A stretch of DNA of 64,000 nucleotides, taken from NCBI RefSeq assembly GCF_016427555.1, contig NZ_JAELVS010000001.1, forward strand, positions 248,001 to 312,000. Reading direction: 5' to 3'. Position numbers and translations under genes: made by a program. Each line of letters begins with the position of its first letter. The first letter of the stretch is position 1. Below, one piece after another: positions 34,989 to 44,267 of this stretch. The stretch comes from Marinobacter litoralis. GTDB taxonomy: Bacteria > Pseudomonadota > Gammaproteobacteria > Pseudomonadales > Oleiphilaceae. The notes under the pieces were generated by a model, which was not told the DNA's origin, ran no database searches, and saw only the letters and a list, made by a program, of their open reading frames with translations.

Positions 34989-35842
34989 ACACCATCCTCC
35001 CCGATGCGCCGTTTACTTAACCGGTGGGCAAACATCAAAAATGCCATGGCCAAGGTCAGCATGATGCTGGCCGCGGCACCGAAGGGCCAGTTTCGGGCAT
35101 CCAAAAACTGGTTTTTGATCACGTTACCCACCAACAAGTTGCGCGAACCACCGAGGACATCGGGCACGAAGAACAAGCCCATAGCCGGCAGCAACACCAG
35201 CATCACGCCGGCCAGCACGCCAGGCAGGGTCAACGGCACGATAACGTGAATGAACGTGGACCAGCGGCCCGCGCCCAGATCGTGGGAGGCCCGAAGGAAG
35301 TCTTCACGCAAGTCCTCAAACACCGTGTATAACGGCAAAATCATGAACGGCAACAACAGGTACACCAAGCCAATGATCACGGCGCCCTCGGTGTACAACA
35401 TCTGCATGGGTTCATCGATGATGCCCATCGCCATCAATGCATTGTTCAGCAACCCATTGGTCGCCAGAATCAACTTCAGGGCGTAGGTACGCACCAAAGA
35501 GTTGGTCCAAAAAGGCACGATCAACAGGAAGATCAGCAATAACCGGTTCTTTCTGGCCACTTTCGACAAAGACCACGCGAACGGGTAGCCAATCACCAAA
35601 CAAATCAAGGTGGTCATGGCCGCCATATACAGGGAGTGCAAAAACACATCCAGATAAAGCGGGTTCAGCAGCTGGCGGTAGGCATCCAGGTTCATCGGGA
35701 GCGAGATGAATGTGCTCGGGTCCCGCGTCATCACACTGGCCCCAACCACCAACAAGTTGGGGGTAAACACCAAAAGCAGCAACCAACCCCATACCAACAC
35801 CAGCACGGCGGTTCTGAACGGTTGCTGCAATGTATTACCCAT
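34985..35842 (-). CDS. potB: Spermidine/putrescine ABC permease PotB-like (system 2)
   Basis: The start at [12 protein letters not shown] (35842) gives 285 residues, matching PotB; it overlaps the end of potA by 8 bp. A longer in-frame start lies well inside potA and would add an arginine-rich stretch with no counterpart. [18 protein letters not shown] and EAA loop [19 protein letters not shown] are typical. It forms the channel with PotC. Confidence 0.9.
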   Translation of the reverse strand: MGNTLQQPFRTAVLVLVWGWLLLLVFTPNLLVVGASVMTRDPSTFISLPMNLDAYRQLLNPLYLDVFLHSLYMAAMTTLICLVIGYPFAWSLSKVARKNRLLLIFLLIVPFWTNSLVRTYALKLILATNGLLNNALMAMGIIDEPMQMLYTEGAVIIGLVYLLLPFMILPLYTVFEDLREDFLRASHDLGAGRWSTFIHVIVPLTLPGVLAGVMLVLLPAMGLFFVPDVLGGSRNLLVGNVIKNQFLDARNWPFGAAASIMLTLAMAFLMFAHRLSKRRIGEDGV

Positions 35843-36956
35843 CAACAGTTTCTTCCTCGGCCACCACCGCCGGCTCTTCCGGCAGCAACCATTCCCAGCC
35901 ATCAACCCAGCTGACCCGGACCGGCTCGCCCAAGCGGTAGTCGAATGTTGGGTCATCTTCATCGAAGAATTCCGAGGCCAGCACTTCGGTGCCGTCGGTT
36001 AAATGAATGACCGAATCCAAGGTACTGCCTTTGTAGTTCCGCTCTACGACTTTACCGGCTACGCCGTCATCGTCACCCGGTGCCAGTACCCGGATGTCTT
36101 CCGGCCGCAGCAATACGTGCAAAGGCTGCCCTTCCACCACGGAAAAGTCTGGTTTACGGAACCGGCGCTTCAGGCCAAAGACATCCACAATAATGGTGCC
36201 GTCATCGTTCAGGGCATCCACGCGGCCCGGGAAGAAATTAGTTTCACCCACAAACCGGGCCGTAAACAGGTTAGCAGGGCGCTCATAGACTTCCCGGGGG
36301 GTGCCCAACTGCTGAATCAGGCCATCTTTGAGCACCACAATGCGATCTGACATAGACAAGGCTTCTTCCTGATCGTGGGTCACGAACACAAAGGTAATGC
36401 CCAGCTCTCGCTGCAAACGTTTCAGCTCCACCTGCATGGTGCGGCGCAGTTTGTAATCCAGCGCGGACAGAGGCTCGTCCAGTAACAGCATTTTCGGGCG
36501 TTTGACCACCGCCCGGGCAATCGCGACCCGCTGTTGCTGGCCACCGGACAGCTGGTGCGGTTTGCGCTTGGCAAAGTCTTCCAGCTGCACCATGGCCAGC
36601 GCTTCTTCTACCCGTTGCTGAATTTCCGGCTTCGGGCGATTTTCCATCTTCAGGCCATAGGCCACATTGTCGAAAACCGACATATGCGGAAACAACGCGT
36701 AATTCTGAAACACGGTATTCAGAGGACGGGCTTCTGGCGGGGTATGAGTCAGGTCTTGGCTACCAAGGGTAATTGACCCTTCATCCGGGTGTTCAAACCC
36801 GGCCATCATGCGCAGAAGCGTGGTTTTGCCGCAGCCAGAAGGGCCCAACAAGGTAATGAACTCACCATCAAAGATCTCAAGATCCAGCGAATCCAATACC
36901 TTGCGGTCATCGAATTGCTTGGAGAGCTTACTCAAAGAAAGCAGTGTCTGTTTCAT
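35835..36956 (-). CDS. potA: Polyamine ABC ATPase PotA-like (system 2)
   Basis: A 373-residue ATPase with Walker [18 protein letters not shown]-loop [12 protein letters not shown], signature [14 protein letters not shown], Walker [12 protein letters not shown] and switch THDQEEAL, then a TOBE_2 domain ([13 protein letters not shown]). It is first in the order potA-B-C-D, as in E. coli. The ribosome site AGGCGG lies inside a stable hairpin just before the ATG. Confidence 0.92.
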   Translation of the reverse strand: MKQTLLSLSKLSKQFDDRKVLDSLDLEIFDGEFITLLGPSGCGKTTLLRMMAGFEHPDEGSITLGSQDLTHTPPEARPLNTVFQNYALFPHMSVFDNVAYGLKMENRPKPEIQQRVEEALAMVQLEDFAKRKPHQLSGGQQQRVAIARAVVKRPKMLLLDEPLSALDYKLRRTMQVELKRLQRELGITFVFVTHDQEEALSMSDRIVVLKDGLIQQLGTPREVYERPANLFTARFVGETNFFPGRVDALNDDGTIIVDVFGLKRRFRKPDFSVVEGQPLHVLLRPEDIRVLAPGDDDGVAGKVVERNYKGSTLDSVIHLTDGTEVLASEFFDEDDPTFDYRLGEPVRVSWVDGWEWLLPEEPAVVAEEETVDG

Positions 36957-36960
36957 CGGC

Positions 36961-36990
36961 CGCCGCCTAAAAAGTTAGCGGCGTATTTTT
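36961..36990 (-). promoter_or_regulatory. Hairpin covering the potA ribosome-binding region
   Basis: CGCCGC (36961-36966) pairs with GCGGCG (36978-36983) around an 11-nt loop, 4 bp upstream of the potA ATG. In the potA mRNA the AGGCGG Shine-Dalgarno-like stretch is part of the stem. On the plus strand it resembles a terminator (TATTTTT follows), but no plus-strand gene precedes it. A translational control role is speculative. Confidence 0.3.
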
Positions 36991-37008
36991 CCAGAAACCC
37001 CGGCCAAC

Positions 37009-37048
37009 AAAAAGGGGCGTCAGGGTATTCCACAACCCCGCGCCCCTT
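37009..37048 (-). terminator. Terminator after the orphan TRAP binding-protein gene
   Basis: AAGGGGCG (37012-37019) pairs with CGCCCCTT (37041-37048). The minus strand continues into five T (A at 37009-37013). It isolates the TRAP receptor gene from potA. Confidence 0.7.
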
Positions 37049-37066
37049 GCGCCTTTCAGGACGGTT

Positions 37067-38137
37067 TTACTGGTCAGCTACGCTGTTCAAATACGCCTTG
37101 TCCGAAATGTTTGTCCAGGGGCGAACCTGCTTCAGGTATTCGCGCTGAGACGTAATAATTTCGTTCGCCAGTTCGTCGTTTTCGGCAAACTCGTTCAACA
37201 ACCGGTTGGTGGTCTCGCGAAGCGCCTCAATCACCTCCGGCGGGAACACTTTGTGGGTCACATTCGGGTATTCTTCCTTCATGCTAGCCCACGCAGCTCC
37301 GCTTTCATGGGTGCTTTGAATGTACATGTCGTAGGCCGCTGTGCGCATCGCCACACGCAGCACTTCTTGCAGGTCTTCCGGCAGTTTGTTCCAGGTTTTC
37401 TTGTTGATCAGGAACTGTACTTCGGCATTTGGCTCCTGCCAGCCGGAATAATAGTAGTCGGCAATCTGGTGGAAGCCCATTTTCAGGTCGAGCGCCGGAC
37501 CAACCCATTCCACCGCATCGATGGTGCCGCGTTCAAGGGAGGTATACAGTTCGCCCGGCGGCAAATTAGTCACGGCCACACCCAGCTCGGACATAACCTC
37601 GCCGGCAAACCCGGGCGTGCGGATTTTCAGACCTTTCAGGTCTTCCAGTGAGTTAATCTCTTTACGGAACCAGCCGCCCATCTGGTTGCTGGTGTTGCCA
37701 CCCGGGAACGACAACAAACCAAACGGTTCGTACACCTTCTGCATCAGTTCCATACCGTCATCATGGTAAAACCAGGCGTACATTTCCGGTGCGATCATGC
37801 CGAACGGTGTGGTGGTGAAATACATGGCGTTCGGGATGGTGCCCTTGTAGTAATACGAGGCGGTGTGCCCCATATCGTACTGGCCGTTGCGCACCATATC
37901 GAAAATGCCAAACGGGGCTTTGTGTTTGTTGGAGGAATCGATCCGAAACTTCAATCGGCCATTGGACATCTTTTCAGCCATGGCGGCCATGTTGCGAGGC
38001 GTATCGCCGAGCAGCCCGGAGTTAGGCCCCCAGGTTTCTGCCAGGCGAATGGTGTAGGTTTTGTCTGCTGCCGCAAAGGGGCTGGCCAGAACAGCAACCG
38101 CAGCGAAGGCGGCCAGGAAGGTGTTACGCATAAACAT
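37067..38137 (-). CDS. Orphan TRAP substrate-binding protein (TakP-like, DctP family)
   Basis: A 356-residue periplasmic protein with a Sec signal (cleavage near SPFAAA). Mature landmarks: YTIRLAETWGPNSG, MAEKMSNGRLKFRI, GHTASYYYKGTIP, LKIRTPGFAGEVMSELG and TIDAVEWVGPALD. The last two are typical of TakP/DctP7-type receptors for alpha-keto acids, lactate or similar carboxylates. No DctQ or DctM gene is next to it, and its own terminator separates it from potA. It must use membrane subunits encoded elsewhere, or the window shows only part of a split system. Confidence 0.83.
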   Translation of the reverse strand: MFMRNTFLAAFAAVAVLASPFAAADKTYTIRLAETWGPNSGLLGDTPRNMAAMAEKMSNGRLKFRIDSSNKHKAPFGIFDMVRNGQYDMGHTASYYYKGTIPNAMYFTTTPFGMIAPEMYAWFYHDDGMELMQKVYEPFGLLSFPGGNTSNQMGGWFRKEINSLEDLKGLKIRTPGFAGEVMSELGVAVTNLPPGELYTSLERGTIDAVEWVGPALDLKMGFHQIADYYYSGWQEPNAEVQFLINKKTWNKLPEDLQEVLRVAMRTAAYDMYIQSTHESGAAWASMKEEYPNVTHKVFPPEVIEALRETTNRLLNEFAENDELANEIITSQREYLKQVRPWTNISDKAYLNSVADQ

Positions 38138-38208
38138 AGTAAAAGGTTCCGTTATTATCGCTATAGGTCACAGGCAGTAACCTGTTATTAAACCACAATA
38201 AACGGACA

Positions 38209-38239
38209 GTCTCGCCCTTTCAGCCCTCAGGGGCAAGAC
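38209..38239 (-). terminator. Possible terminator of the chemoreceptor gene
   Basis: GTCTCGCCC (38209-38217) pairs with GGGCAAGAC (38231-38239) with one mismatch that is a G-U pair in the minus-strand RNA. A short T-rich stretch follows on that strand. Confidence 0.35.
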
Positions 38240-38250
38240 CGCTGCCGGCA

Positions 38251-39930
38251 TTACACCTTAAACTGGGCTACCAACTCACGAAGGCTCTCGCCCAGGCGCG
38301 CTAATTCATGGCTGGCTTCATTGGTTTGATTCACTCCGGTGTCGCTCCGCTGTGCCGCATCTACAATTCGCACAACGTTCTGGTTCACTTCTTCCGCAAC
38401 CTGGCTTTGCTGCTCTGCCGCTGTGGCTATCTGGGTAACCTGATCATGAATCTGGGCGATCGAGCTGACAATCGTATTCAGCGCGGAGGTCGCGTGGTTA
38501 ATCCGCTCAACCGTTTCTTCGGAGCTTCGGCGCGAATGGTTCATCCGTTCAACAGAAGCCTTGGTTTCTGCCACGAAGCCACCGATCATCTCGCCAATCT
38601 GGTCCGCAGACTCTGCTGACCGGCGCGCCAACTGCCGAACTTCATCAGCCACCACAGAGAAACCACGGCCGTGCTCTCCGGCCCGGGCCGCTTCGATGGC
38701 TGCGTTCAAAGCCAGCAGGTTGGTCTGTTCCGTCACCGCATGAATCACATCCAGCACCTGCTGAATGTCACCAGATTTCTCTGCCAGTGCGTTGATGCTG
38801 GCAGCGGTGCTTTCAATTTCACCGGACAGCTGAGTTACTGCACCTTGAGCGCTGGTGATGGTTTCACCGCCTTCACGGGCCATGCGATCGGCATCCGAGG
38901 CCGCGCTTTCCACTTCATTGGTGTTGCCGGATATTTGCTGGATGGTGGCGGCCATTTCATTAATCGCCGAGGCAATTTGGTCGGTTTCAGAACCCTGCTC
39001 CTGCACCGACTGACTGGTTTCATTCGCCACCCGGCTAAGCTCTTCTGCCGCAGAGGCCACCTGGTCAGTGGTGATACCCACTTCCCGGATCGTGTTTTGC
39101 ATTTTGATCACGAACTGGTTGAACCGCTGCCCCAATTCGGCGAGCTCATCCGAGCCATTCTCCGGCAGGCGTTGGCGTAAATCACCGTCGCCATTGGCGA
39201 TGTCCTGCATCGTGTCGCTGACCCTTTTCAAGGGCACCGTCACGGTGCGGCCAATCAACAAACCCACGATCAGAGCGACGATGACCACGACGGTGGTCGC
39301 GAGCAATGTAAACAACATGTCCTCTGAGACGATATCGTCGACATCTTGTTTTGCCGCAGCCAGCACCTGATCGATATCCGAAATGTAAACGCCTGCGCCG
39401 ATCATCCAGTCCCAGCCGGGCACCAAAGTGGTGTAGGACAGCTTTGGCTCAATCGCACCATTTGACGCTGGATTCGGCCATTCATACTGGTGAAAGCCAT
39501 CGTTGGTCGCCGCCTGGAACAAGTCACCGACCAGCCCCCGGACCTTCGGGTTGCTAGTGGGGCCTTCTTTGTCGGGGTTCGGTGCATAAGCCAGATTGAA
39601 AACATCTCGGGTATACGCGAACACGTAGTTCGACTCACCAAAAGAGATGGCTCGAATGCGCTTTCGCGCCTCGTTTTTGGCTTCTTCCGGCGACAAGTCA
39701 GGGTTGTTCTTCGCCTCTTCAACAACATCGTTGACGGCCTCGACCAAATCCCGAAGCCCCTGTTTCTTTGCTGCGAACAACTCTGCTTCAAGCCGATCCA
39801 GCTCTGTCTGGCCAATGGCTTTGATTTCCGCGACCGAAATCCAGGCAATAGTCCCCGCCGTCAGAAGCACCGGTACCAGTACACCAATCAACAGTCGAGT
39901 TCGTATTCGCAGGGCGCTTATCAGGGGCAT
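38251..39930 (-). CDS. Methyl-accepting chemotaxis protein with Cache sensor
   Basis: A 559-residue chemoreceptor. TM1 is at ~12-33; a periplasmic sCache-type domain (~35-200) contains [11 protein letters not shown] and [18 protein letters not shown]2 is at ~208-230 ([17 protein letters not shown]); HAMP spans ~231-285. The methylation and signalling domain has hairpin tip [20 protein letters not shown]. There is no CheR-tethering pentapeptide at the C-terminus. Single-Cache receptors often bind small organic acids, which would fit the neighbouring carboxylate TRAP receptor, but no ligand can be read. Confidence 0.92.
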   Translation of the reverse strand: MPLISALRIRTRLLIGVLVPVLLTAGTIAWISVAEIKAIGQTELDRLEAELFAAKKQGLRDLVEAVNDVVEEAKNNPDLSPEEAKNEARKRIRAISFGESNYVFAYTRDVFNLAYAPNPDKEGPTSNPKVRGLVGDLFQAATNDGFHQYEWPNPASNGAIEPKLSYTTLVPGWDWMIGAGVYISDIDQVLAAAKQDVDDIVSEDMLFTLLATTVVVIVALIVGLLIGRTVTVPLKRVSDTMQDIANGDGDLRQRLPENGSDELAELGQRFNQFVIKMQNTIREVGITTDQVASAAEELSRVANETSQSVQEQGSETDQIASAINEMAATIQQISGNTNEVESAASDADRMAREGGETITSAQGAVTQLSGEIESTAASINALAEKSGDIQQVLDVIHAVTEQTNLLALNAAIEAARAGEHGRGFSVVADEVRQLARRSAESADQIGEMIGGFVAETKASVERMNHSRRSSEETVERINHATSALNTIVSSIAQIHDQVTQIATAAEQQSQVAEEVNQNVVRIVDAAQRSDTGVNQTNEASHELARLGESLRELVAQFKV

Positions 39931-40000
39931 AGGGGTGACTCCGGTTTATTATTGGTGTTGGCCTAGAAGCTACGTTATATAGTCAATGATAACGGCCGGC

Positions 40001-40035
40001 GCGACCGCAACTTAAGCACGGTCGCCGCATTTTTT
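40001..40035. terminator. Hairpin in the MCP-CDF gap
   Basis: GCGACCG (40001-40007) pairs with CGGTCGC (40019-40025). A six-T run (40030-40035) follows on the plus strand, although both flanking genes are on the minus strand. It may stop antisense transcription or end the CDF transcript without a T tract. Confidence 0.3.
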
Positions 40036-40052
40036 CGCCCCGGAGCGAACGC

Positions 40053-40829
40053 TTAGCCCATACGCACCAACTTCGCCTCCAACAACAGGGTCGGCCCTAA
40101 CTTTGCCACCTTCACGGCCTCCGGATTCACCCCAAGGTCTATCAGGGTGTCATGGATTTCATCCATACTGTCGGCCGCAGGGGCAGCTAACAACAACTCC
40201 CGAACCGCACCCAGAACCATTTTCACCGGGACTGTCATGAAGTAACCCGAAATCAGCATCATCATCACCGGATCCGCATACACCGACAACGCGGACCACT
40301 GACTGCGCTCAATCAACCACGCGATGGCAAATCCGAGCATCACCGCCGCACTCAATACGGTATCCATCAGCCACTGATCTTGCTCAGCCAGTACGAGGCC
40401 CGACCCGTTCCGGTGGCTGGTCCAGCGCAAATAAGCCCAAACCAGCAAACAACCGGCCACACTGATGGCACCAAACACCAGCGCCATTCCCGCTTCCACC
40501 GGCCGGCCGCCCTGAAACACCGACACCACCGCCGAGACAAACGAGATCACACACACCAGGCCAATGACCAAACCCTTCACTGCAATCACCAGAGGCTCTA
40601 CCGCCCCCATGCCGAATGGATAGTCTTTCGTTGCTGGCCGGCGGATCAATCGGGCGGCATACAAAGACAACAGCGACAACACCAGGCTGACCAAGGAATA
40701 GGCGCCGTCGAAAAGAATAACTAAAGAATCGACCCAAAGGCCCCATACGATACCGGCAACTGCAAACAAGCCAGCCGCGATCGCAGACAATTTCAGCGCC
40801 ATATTTTCCCGCGCTAGAGAAGTGAACAT
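40053..40829 (-). CDS. Cation diffusion facilitator (CDF) transporter
   Basis: A 258-residue protein with five to six transmembrane helices. ILFDGAYSLVSLVLSLLSLY is the CDF signature of TM2 and KDYPFGMGAVEPL the following loop. The second metal site appears as DQWLMDTVLS (Asp-x4-Asp), where the ordinary Zn site would show HxxxD, so metal specificity may differ. The cytoplasmic C-terminal domain is short. AGGAGG precedes the ATG. It is divergent from a LysR-type regulator that may control it. Confidence 0.82.
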   Translation of the reverse strand: MFTSLARENMALKLSAIAAGLFAVAGIVWGLWVDSLVILFDGAYSLVSLVLSLLSLYAARLIRRPATKDYPFGMGAVEPLVIAVKGLVIGLVCVISFVSAVVSVFQGGRPVEAGMALVFGAISVAGCLLVWAYLRWTSHRNGSGLVLAEQDQWLMDTVLSAAVMLGFAIAWLIERSQWSALSVYADPVMMMLISGYFMTVPVKMVLGAVRELLLAAPAADSMDEIHDTLIDLGVNPEAVKVAKLGPTLLLEAKLVRMG

Positions 40830-40922
40830 TTTGACCTCCTATGAATAAGCGGCCATATTAGTGGGATCCATTCGTTGGCGTGAGTCACTGAGCGACGGAA
40901 AATCCGTCGGAAATACAGAATC

Positions 40923-41804
40923 GTGAAAGCATCACAAATCAAAACCTTTTTGTCGGTCGTCGATCACGGCAGCATTGCCGCTGCGGCCCGACATCTGAGC
41001 CGTAGCCGTACCACCGTCAGCACGGTGCTAGCCGCGCTGGAAGACGAGCTGGGTGTGGAGCTGTTTGAGCGCAGCGGCAACCAGTTACACCTGACCGCCA
41101 TCGGCCAGTCCATCGTGACCGACTGCCGGCGCTTCGATCAGGTAGCGGGCCAGATTCGGTCACGTTGCCAACACCATCTCAGCGGTGCGGAATCGGTCTT
41201 GCGAATTGCTCGAGACGATGCGATACCGGAAGTGATCTGGCGCGATCTTTTGAAACGCCTGAAGCAGAGATTTCCTCAAACCAGCTTATCGGTGTATCTC
41301 GCACCGCCCCGGGAACTCACGCGCCTTGTTCGCAATCAATCCGTCGATGTCGCCTACGGCCTGATGCCCGAGCTGTTGAGTGAAGGCTATCAATGGTTCC
41401 GGGAGCTTGCAGACGTGCGCATGCTCACCGTGGCCGCGCCGGACCATCCTTTGTGCCAGTTGAAGCGGGTGACGCAGGATCAGCTGGTGGCCCACACGGA
41501 AGTCACCATGGCCTACATGGAAGACGCCCAATTGGTGGCGGAGTCACCGGAAACCGCCAACTATCTTGCTTTTACCCAATACGAGCTGATTCGGGATGCG
41601 GTCATAGAGGGTGCGGGCTGGGCAGACCTGCCGTTACCGCTGATTGCAGAGGCACTGAGAAAGGAACAGCTGAAAACCATCAACCACCGGAGCGCCCGAT
41701 GGTGGAAGGTTTTCAGTGCATTGGAAACGGAGCAAGCCCAGGGGGGTGAGGTTGTCGGCTGGCTGGCAAACGAGCTGGAAGCCTATCTGGAAACCATGGT
41801 TTAA
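40923..41804 (+). CDS. LysR-family transcriptional regulator
   Basis: A 293-residue regulator starting with GTG. The N-terminal winged HTH reads IKTFLSVVDHGSIAAAARHL then SRTTVSTVLAALEDELGVELFER; the C-terminal half is a type 2 periplasmic-binding-like effector domain. It is divergent from the CDF gene across 93 bp, the usual layout for a LysR protein and its target. The effector is unknown. Confidence 0.92.
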   Translation: MKASQIKTFLSVVDHGSIAAAARHLSRSRTTVSTVLAALEDELGVELFERSGNQLHLTAIGQSIVTDCRRFDQVAGQIRSRCQHHLSGAESVLRIARDDAIPEVIWRDLLKRLKQRFPQTSLSVYLAPPRELTRLVRNQSVDVAYGLMPELLSEGYQWFRELADVRMLTVAAPDHPLCQLKRVTQDQLVAHTEVTMAYMEDAQLVAESPETANYLAFTQYELIRDAVIEGAGWADLPLPLIAEALRKEQLKTINHRSARWWKVFSALETEQAQGGEVVGWLANELEAYLETMV

Positions 41805-41811
41805 CGCTGTT

Positions 41812-42699
41812 TCATGCCCGGGCCCTGCCGTTCCAGGCCGACCAGGAGTAGATCGCCAAAGCCACCCAAATCATCACGAAGCTGATCAGCTTCTCGGTAC
41901 CCAGTGGCTCGTGAAACACATACATGGCAATCAGAAACTGCAGGGTAGGGTTGATGTACATGAGAAACCCGACCGTAGACAGCCGCAACCGTCGGGCCGC
42001 GCCGGCGAAGGCCAGTAGAGGGATAGCCGTTACTATCCCGCTCGACATCAGCAACAAGGCATTGGTGGTACTTTCCGTCAGATGTGAAAGATCCTGAGCC
42101 GACAACCACGCCAACGCCAGGAGTCCAAGCGGCAACAGCAGGAGCGTTTCAACAAACAAACCCGACAATCCGTCCAGATCAACCTTCTTACGCATCAAGC
42201 CATAGGTGCCAAAGCTGAAGGCCAATGCCAGGGTTATCCACGGCAACACACCCAACAGGACAATCTGATAAACGATGGCGATCGCCGCCAACACCACCGC
42301 GGCCACCTGCAACCGGGATATGCGTTCACCCAGGATGAGCAGCCCCATCGCCACATTCACCAAAGGTGTCAGAAAATAACCCAGGCTGGCCTGCATTACT
42401 TGCCGGGTTTCCACCGCGTAGATGTAAATCCCCCAGTTCAAGGCAATGAAAACAGCGCACCCCAGTACAAACCCCAGTCGTTTCGGGCGTTTTAATGCCG
42501 TTTTAACCGGGGTCCACCGCTTCAGCAATGAAATGACCGCTGCAAGAAACACGCAGGACCACACCACTCGATGAATCAGCACCTCCCAAGCAGGAATGCC
42601 TTCAAAGAGAGCGAAATAGAGCGGAAAGCTGCCCCACATGGTGTAGGCCGCTAATCCGTATGCCACGCCCTTGCTGGTTTCCGACACTGCCTTGTTCAT
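41812..42699 (-). CDS. rarD: EamA-family transporter RarD
   Basis: A 295-residue, ten-helix drug/metabolite transporter with two EamA repeats. GVAYGLAAYTMWGSFPLYFA at the N-terminus, NWGIYIYAVETRQVMQASLG and FLMYINPTLQFLIAMYVFHE are the RarD signature. RarD homologues are called chloramphenicol-sensitive proteins, but their natural substrate is unsettled. It starts 7 bp after ychJ on the same strand. Confidence 0.92.
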   Translation of the reverse strand: MNKAVSETSKGVAYGLAAYTMWGSFPLYFALFEGIPAWEVLIHRVVWSCVFLAAVISLLKRWTPVKTALKRPKRLGFVLGCAVFIALNWGIYIYAVETRQVMQASLGYFLTPLVNVAMGLLILGERISRLQVAAVVLAAIAIVYQIVLLGVLPWITLALAFSFGTYGLMRKKVDLDGLSGLFVETLLLLPLGLLALAWLSAQDLSHLTESTTNALLLMSSGIVTAIPLLAFAGAARRLRLSTVGFLMYINPTLQFLIAMYVFHEPLGTEKLISFVMIWVALAIYSWSAWNGRARA

Positions 42700-42706
42700 A
42701 AATCAC

Positions 42707-43171
42707 TCACTTATGCAAACAACAGACCTTGTACTTTCGGCCACTGCCGCAAGGGCATACATCGTTTCGACCAGGCTTAAGCTGGCCTTCACTCGTGTCG
42801 CCGCTCAGGTAGTACCAACGCCCACCCTCTTTGATGAAATCCGAGCGCTCCTCCAGGTAACGCCAGCCCTCGCCCGCCCGATAGAACGCCCGAAAATGCA
42901 CCTTTCCTTTAAATCCGCTCTCACTCGCAGAAACAACCTGCAGTGAGGTCCACTCCGGCGAGCCCTCCAGGTCCAGCTCCGCCGGCCGGGTTTCAGAGTG
43001 CCAGGTCGCCAGCAAGTAGTCGGCGTTTTTCATGACAAACGCTGTGTAGCGAGAACGCATCAGCGCTTCCGGTGCCGGGGCTGGCTGGCCGAGATGCCAC
43101 AACTGGCAGCAACGCTCATACTTCAAGGCGCTGCCGCAGGGACAAAGCACAGATGAATTGGTTGCATCCAT
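42707..43171 (-). CDS. ychJ: YchJ-family protein with two SEC-C metal-binding motifs
   Basis: About 154 residues; the ATG at 43171 has AGGAG eight bases upstream and is preferred to a GTG nine bases earlier. SEC-C motifs CPCGSALKYERCC at the N-terminus and CPCGSGRKYKVCC at the C-terminus flank a cystatin-like/NTF2-like middle domain with RSRYTAFVMKNADYLLATWH. SEC-C motifs bind zinc as in SecA. The cellular role of YchJ is unknown. Confidence 0.9.
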   Translation of the reverse strand: MDATNSSVLCPCGSALKYERCCQLWHLGQPAPAPEALMRSRYTAFVMKNADYLLATWHSETRPAELDLEGSPEWTSLQVVSASESGFKGKVHFRAFYRAGEGWRYLEERSDFIKEGGRWYYLSGDTSEGQLKPGRNDVCPCGSGRKYKVCCLHK

Positions 43172-43254
43172 TAACAACACTCCTTTTTAATGAAACCAGC
43201 CAGCAACACGACATACTGGAAAAGACGGCGGATTAGGTCATACTTCAACGATCA

Positions 43255-44244
43255 ATGGACCTGAACATAACGAAGACGTCTTCAATCATGACACCCAAGA
43301 TACCGTCTATCGAGCTCCCGGATGAGCCAAGCACGGAGTCCCCGGCCGCGATGATATCCGCAGGTGGGCTGCAGGTTGTGCTGGATAACCTCGACGCACT
43401 GGTTTACGTCTCAGACTTTGAGACCTACGAACTGCTCTACATGAATGCCTATGGCCGCCGGGTCTGGGGCGACATCGCTGGTCGAAAATGCTGGCAAGTG
43501 CTGCAGGGCAGCGACGGCCCTTGCGATTTCTGCACCAACCATCTGTTACGATCGCCCGACGGTTCCGCCAGGCCTCCTCATGTCTGGGAGTTTCAGAATC
43601 AGGTGGACCAGCGCTGGTATCAGTGCAGAGACCAGGCCATTCCCTGGTCCAACGGCAAACTGGTCCGCCTGGAAATTGCCACCGATATCACCGACCGGAA
43701 AGAAATCGAACTGGCCTTACACAAAGCTCACGAACGAGCTCAGGCAGCCGCTCTGGAAGATGAGCTTACCGGGCTACCCAACCGCAGGGCCTTCTTCCAG
43801 TTTGGCAATCACATACTGCATCAAACGCTGCGCAATCACTCAACGCTGTCGATGGTGATGGTAGACCTGGACTTCTTCAAACGCATTAACGACACCTATG
43901 GCCATCAAGCCGGAGACGAGGTGCTCATTCGTGTATCTGAGGTCATGCAGGCGCGGCTTCGCGAATCGGATCTTATTGCACGGATGGGAGGGGAGGAATT
44001 CGTACTCTTACTACCCGACACATCCACTGACAAAGCCTGTGAAATCGCGCAGCAACTGCTGACACTCATTCGTGCTTTGGGCGTGCCCCATGAAGGCCAC
44101 ACCATCAAGCTCAGCGCCAGCTTTGGCGTCACCAGTAACAGCCCAACCGACCCCAATCTGGAGGCGCTTCTTCAAAGAGCGGATCAGGCGCTCTATCAGT
44201 CCAAAGAGCAGGGTCGCGGCCGAATTTCGCTTTATGCCGACTGA
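43255..44244 (+). CDS. PAS-GGDEF diguanylate cyclase
   Basis: A 329-residue soluble protein. A PAS domain (~40-150) carries a cysteine cluster CWQVLQGSDGPCDFC, found in PAS proteins with a GKxCxxxxxxxxxPCxxC-type loop. The GGDEF domain (~165-329) has an intact active site GGEEF and an inhibitory I-site RESD five residues before it, so it should make c-di-GMP under product inhibition. The start could also be an ATG 33 bp later. It is ~2 kb upstream of pelA, whose operon encodes the c-di-GMP receptor PelD; functional coupling is plausible but inferred. Confidence 0.9.
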   Translation: MDLNITKTSSIMTPKIPSIELPDEPSTESPAAMISAGGLQVVLDNLDALVYVSDFETYELLYMNAYGRRVWGDIAGRKCWQVLQGSDGPCDFCTNHLLRSPDGSARPPHVWEFQNQVDQRWYQCRDQAIPWSNGKLVRLEIATDITDRKEIELALHKAHERAQAAALEDELTGLPNRRAFFQFGNHILHQTLRNHSTLSMVMVDLDFFKRINDTYGHQAGDEVLIRVSEVMQARLRESDLIARMGGEEFVLLLPDTSTDKACEIAQQLLTLIRALGVPHEGHTIKLSASFGVTSNSPTDPNLEALLQRADQALYQSKEQGRGRISLYAD

Positions 44245-44267
44245 CCCCGCGCTCTGGAATAATCCTA

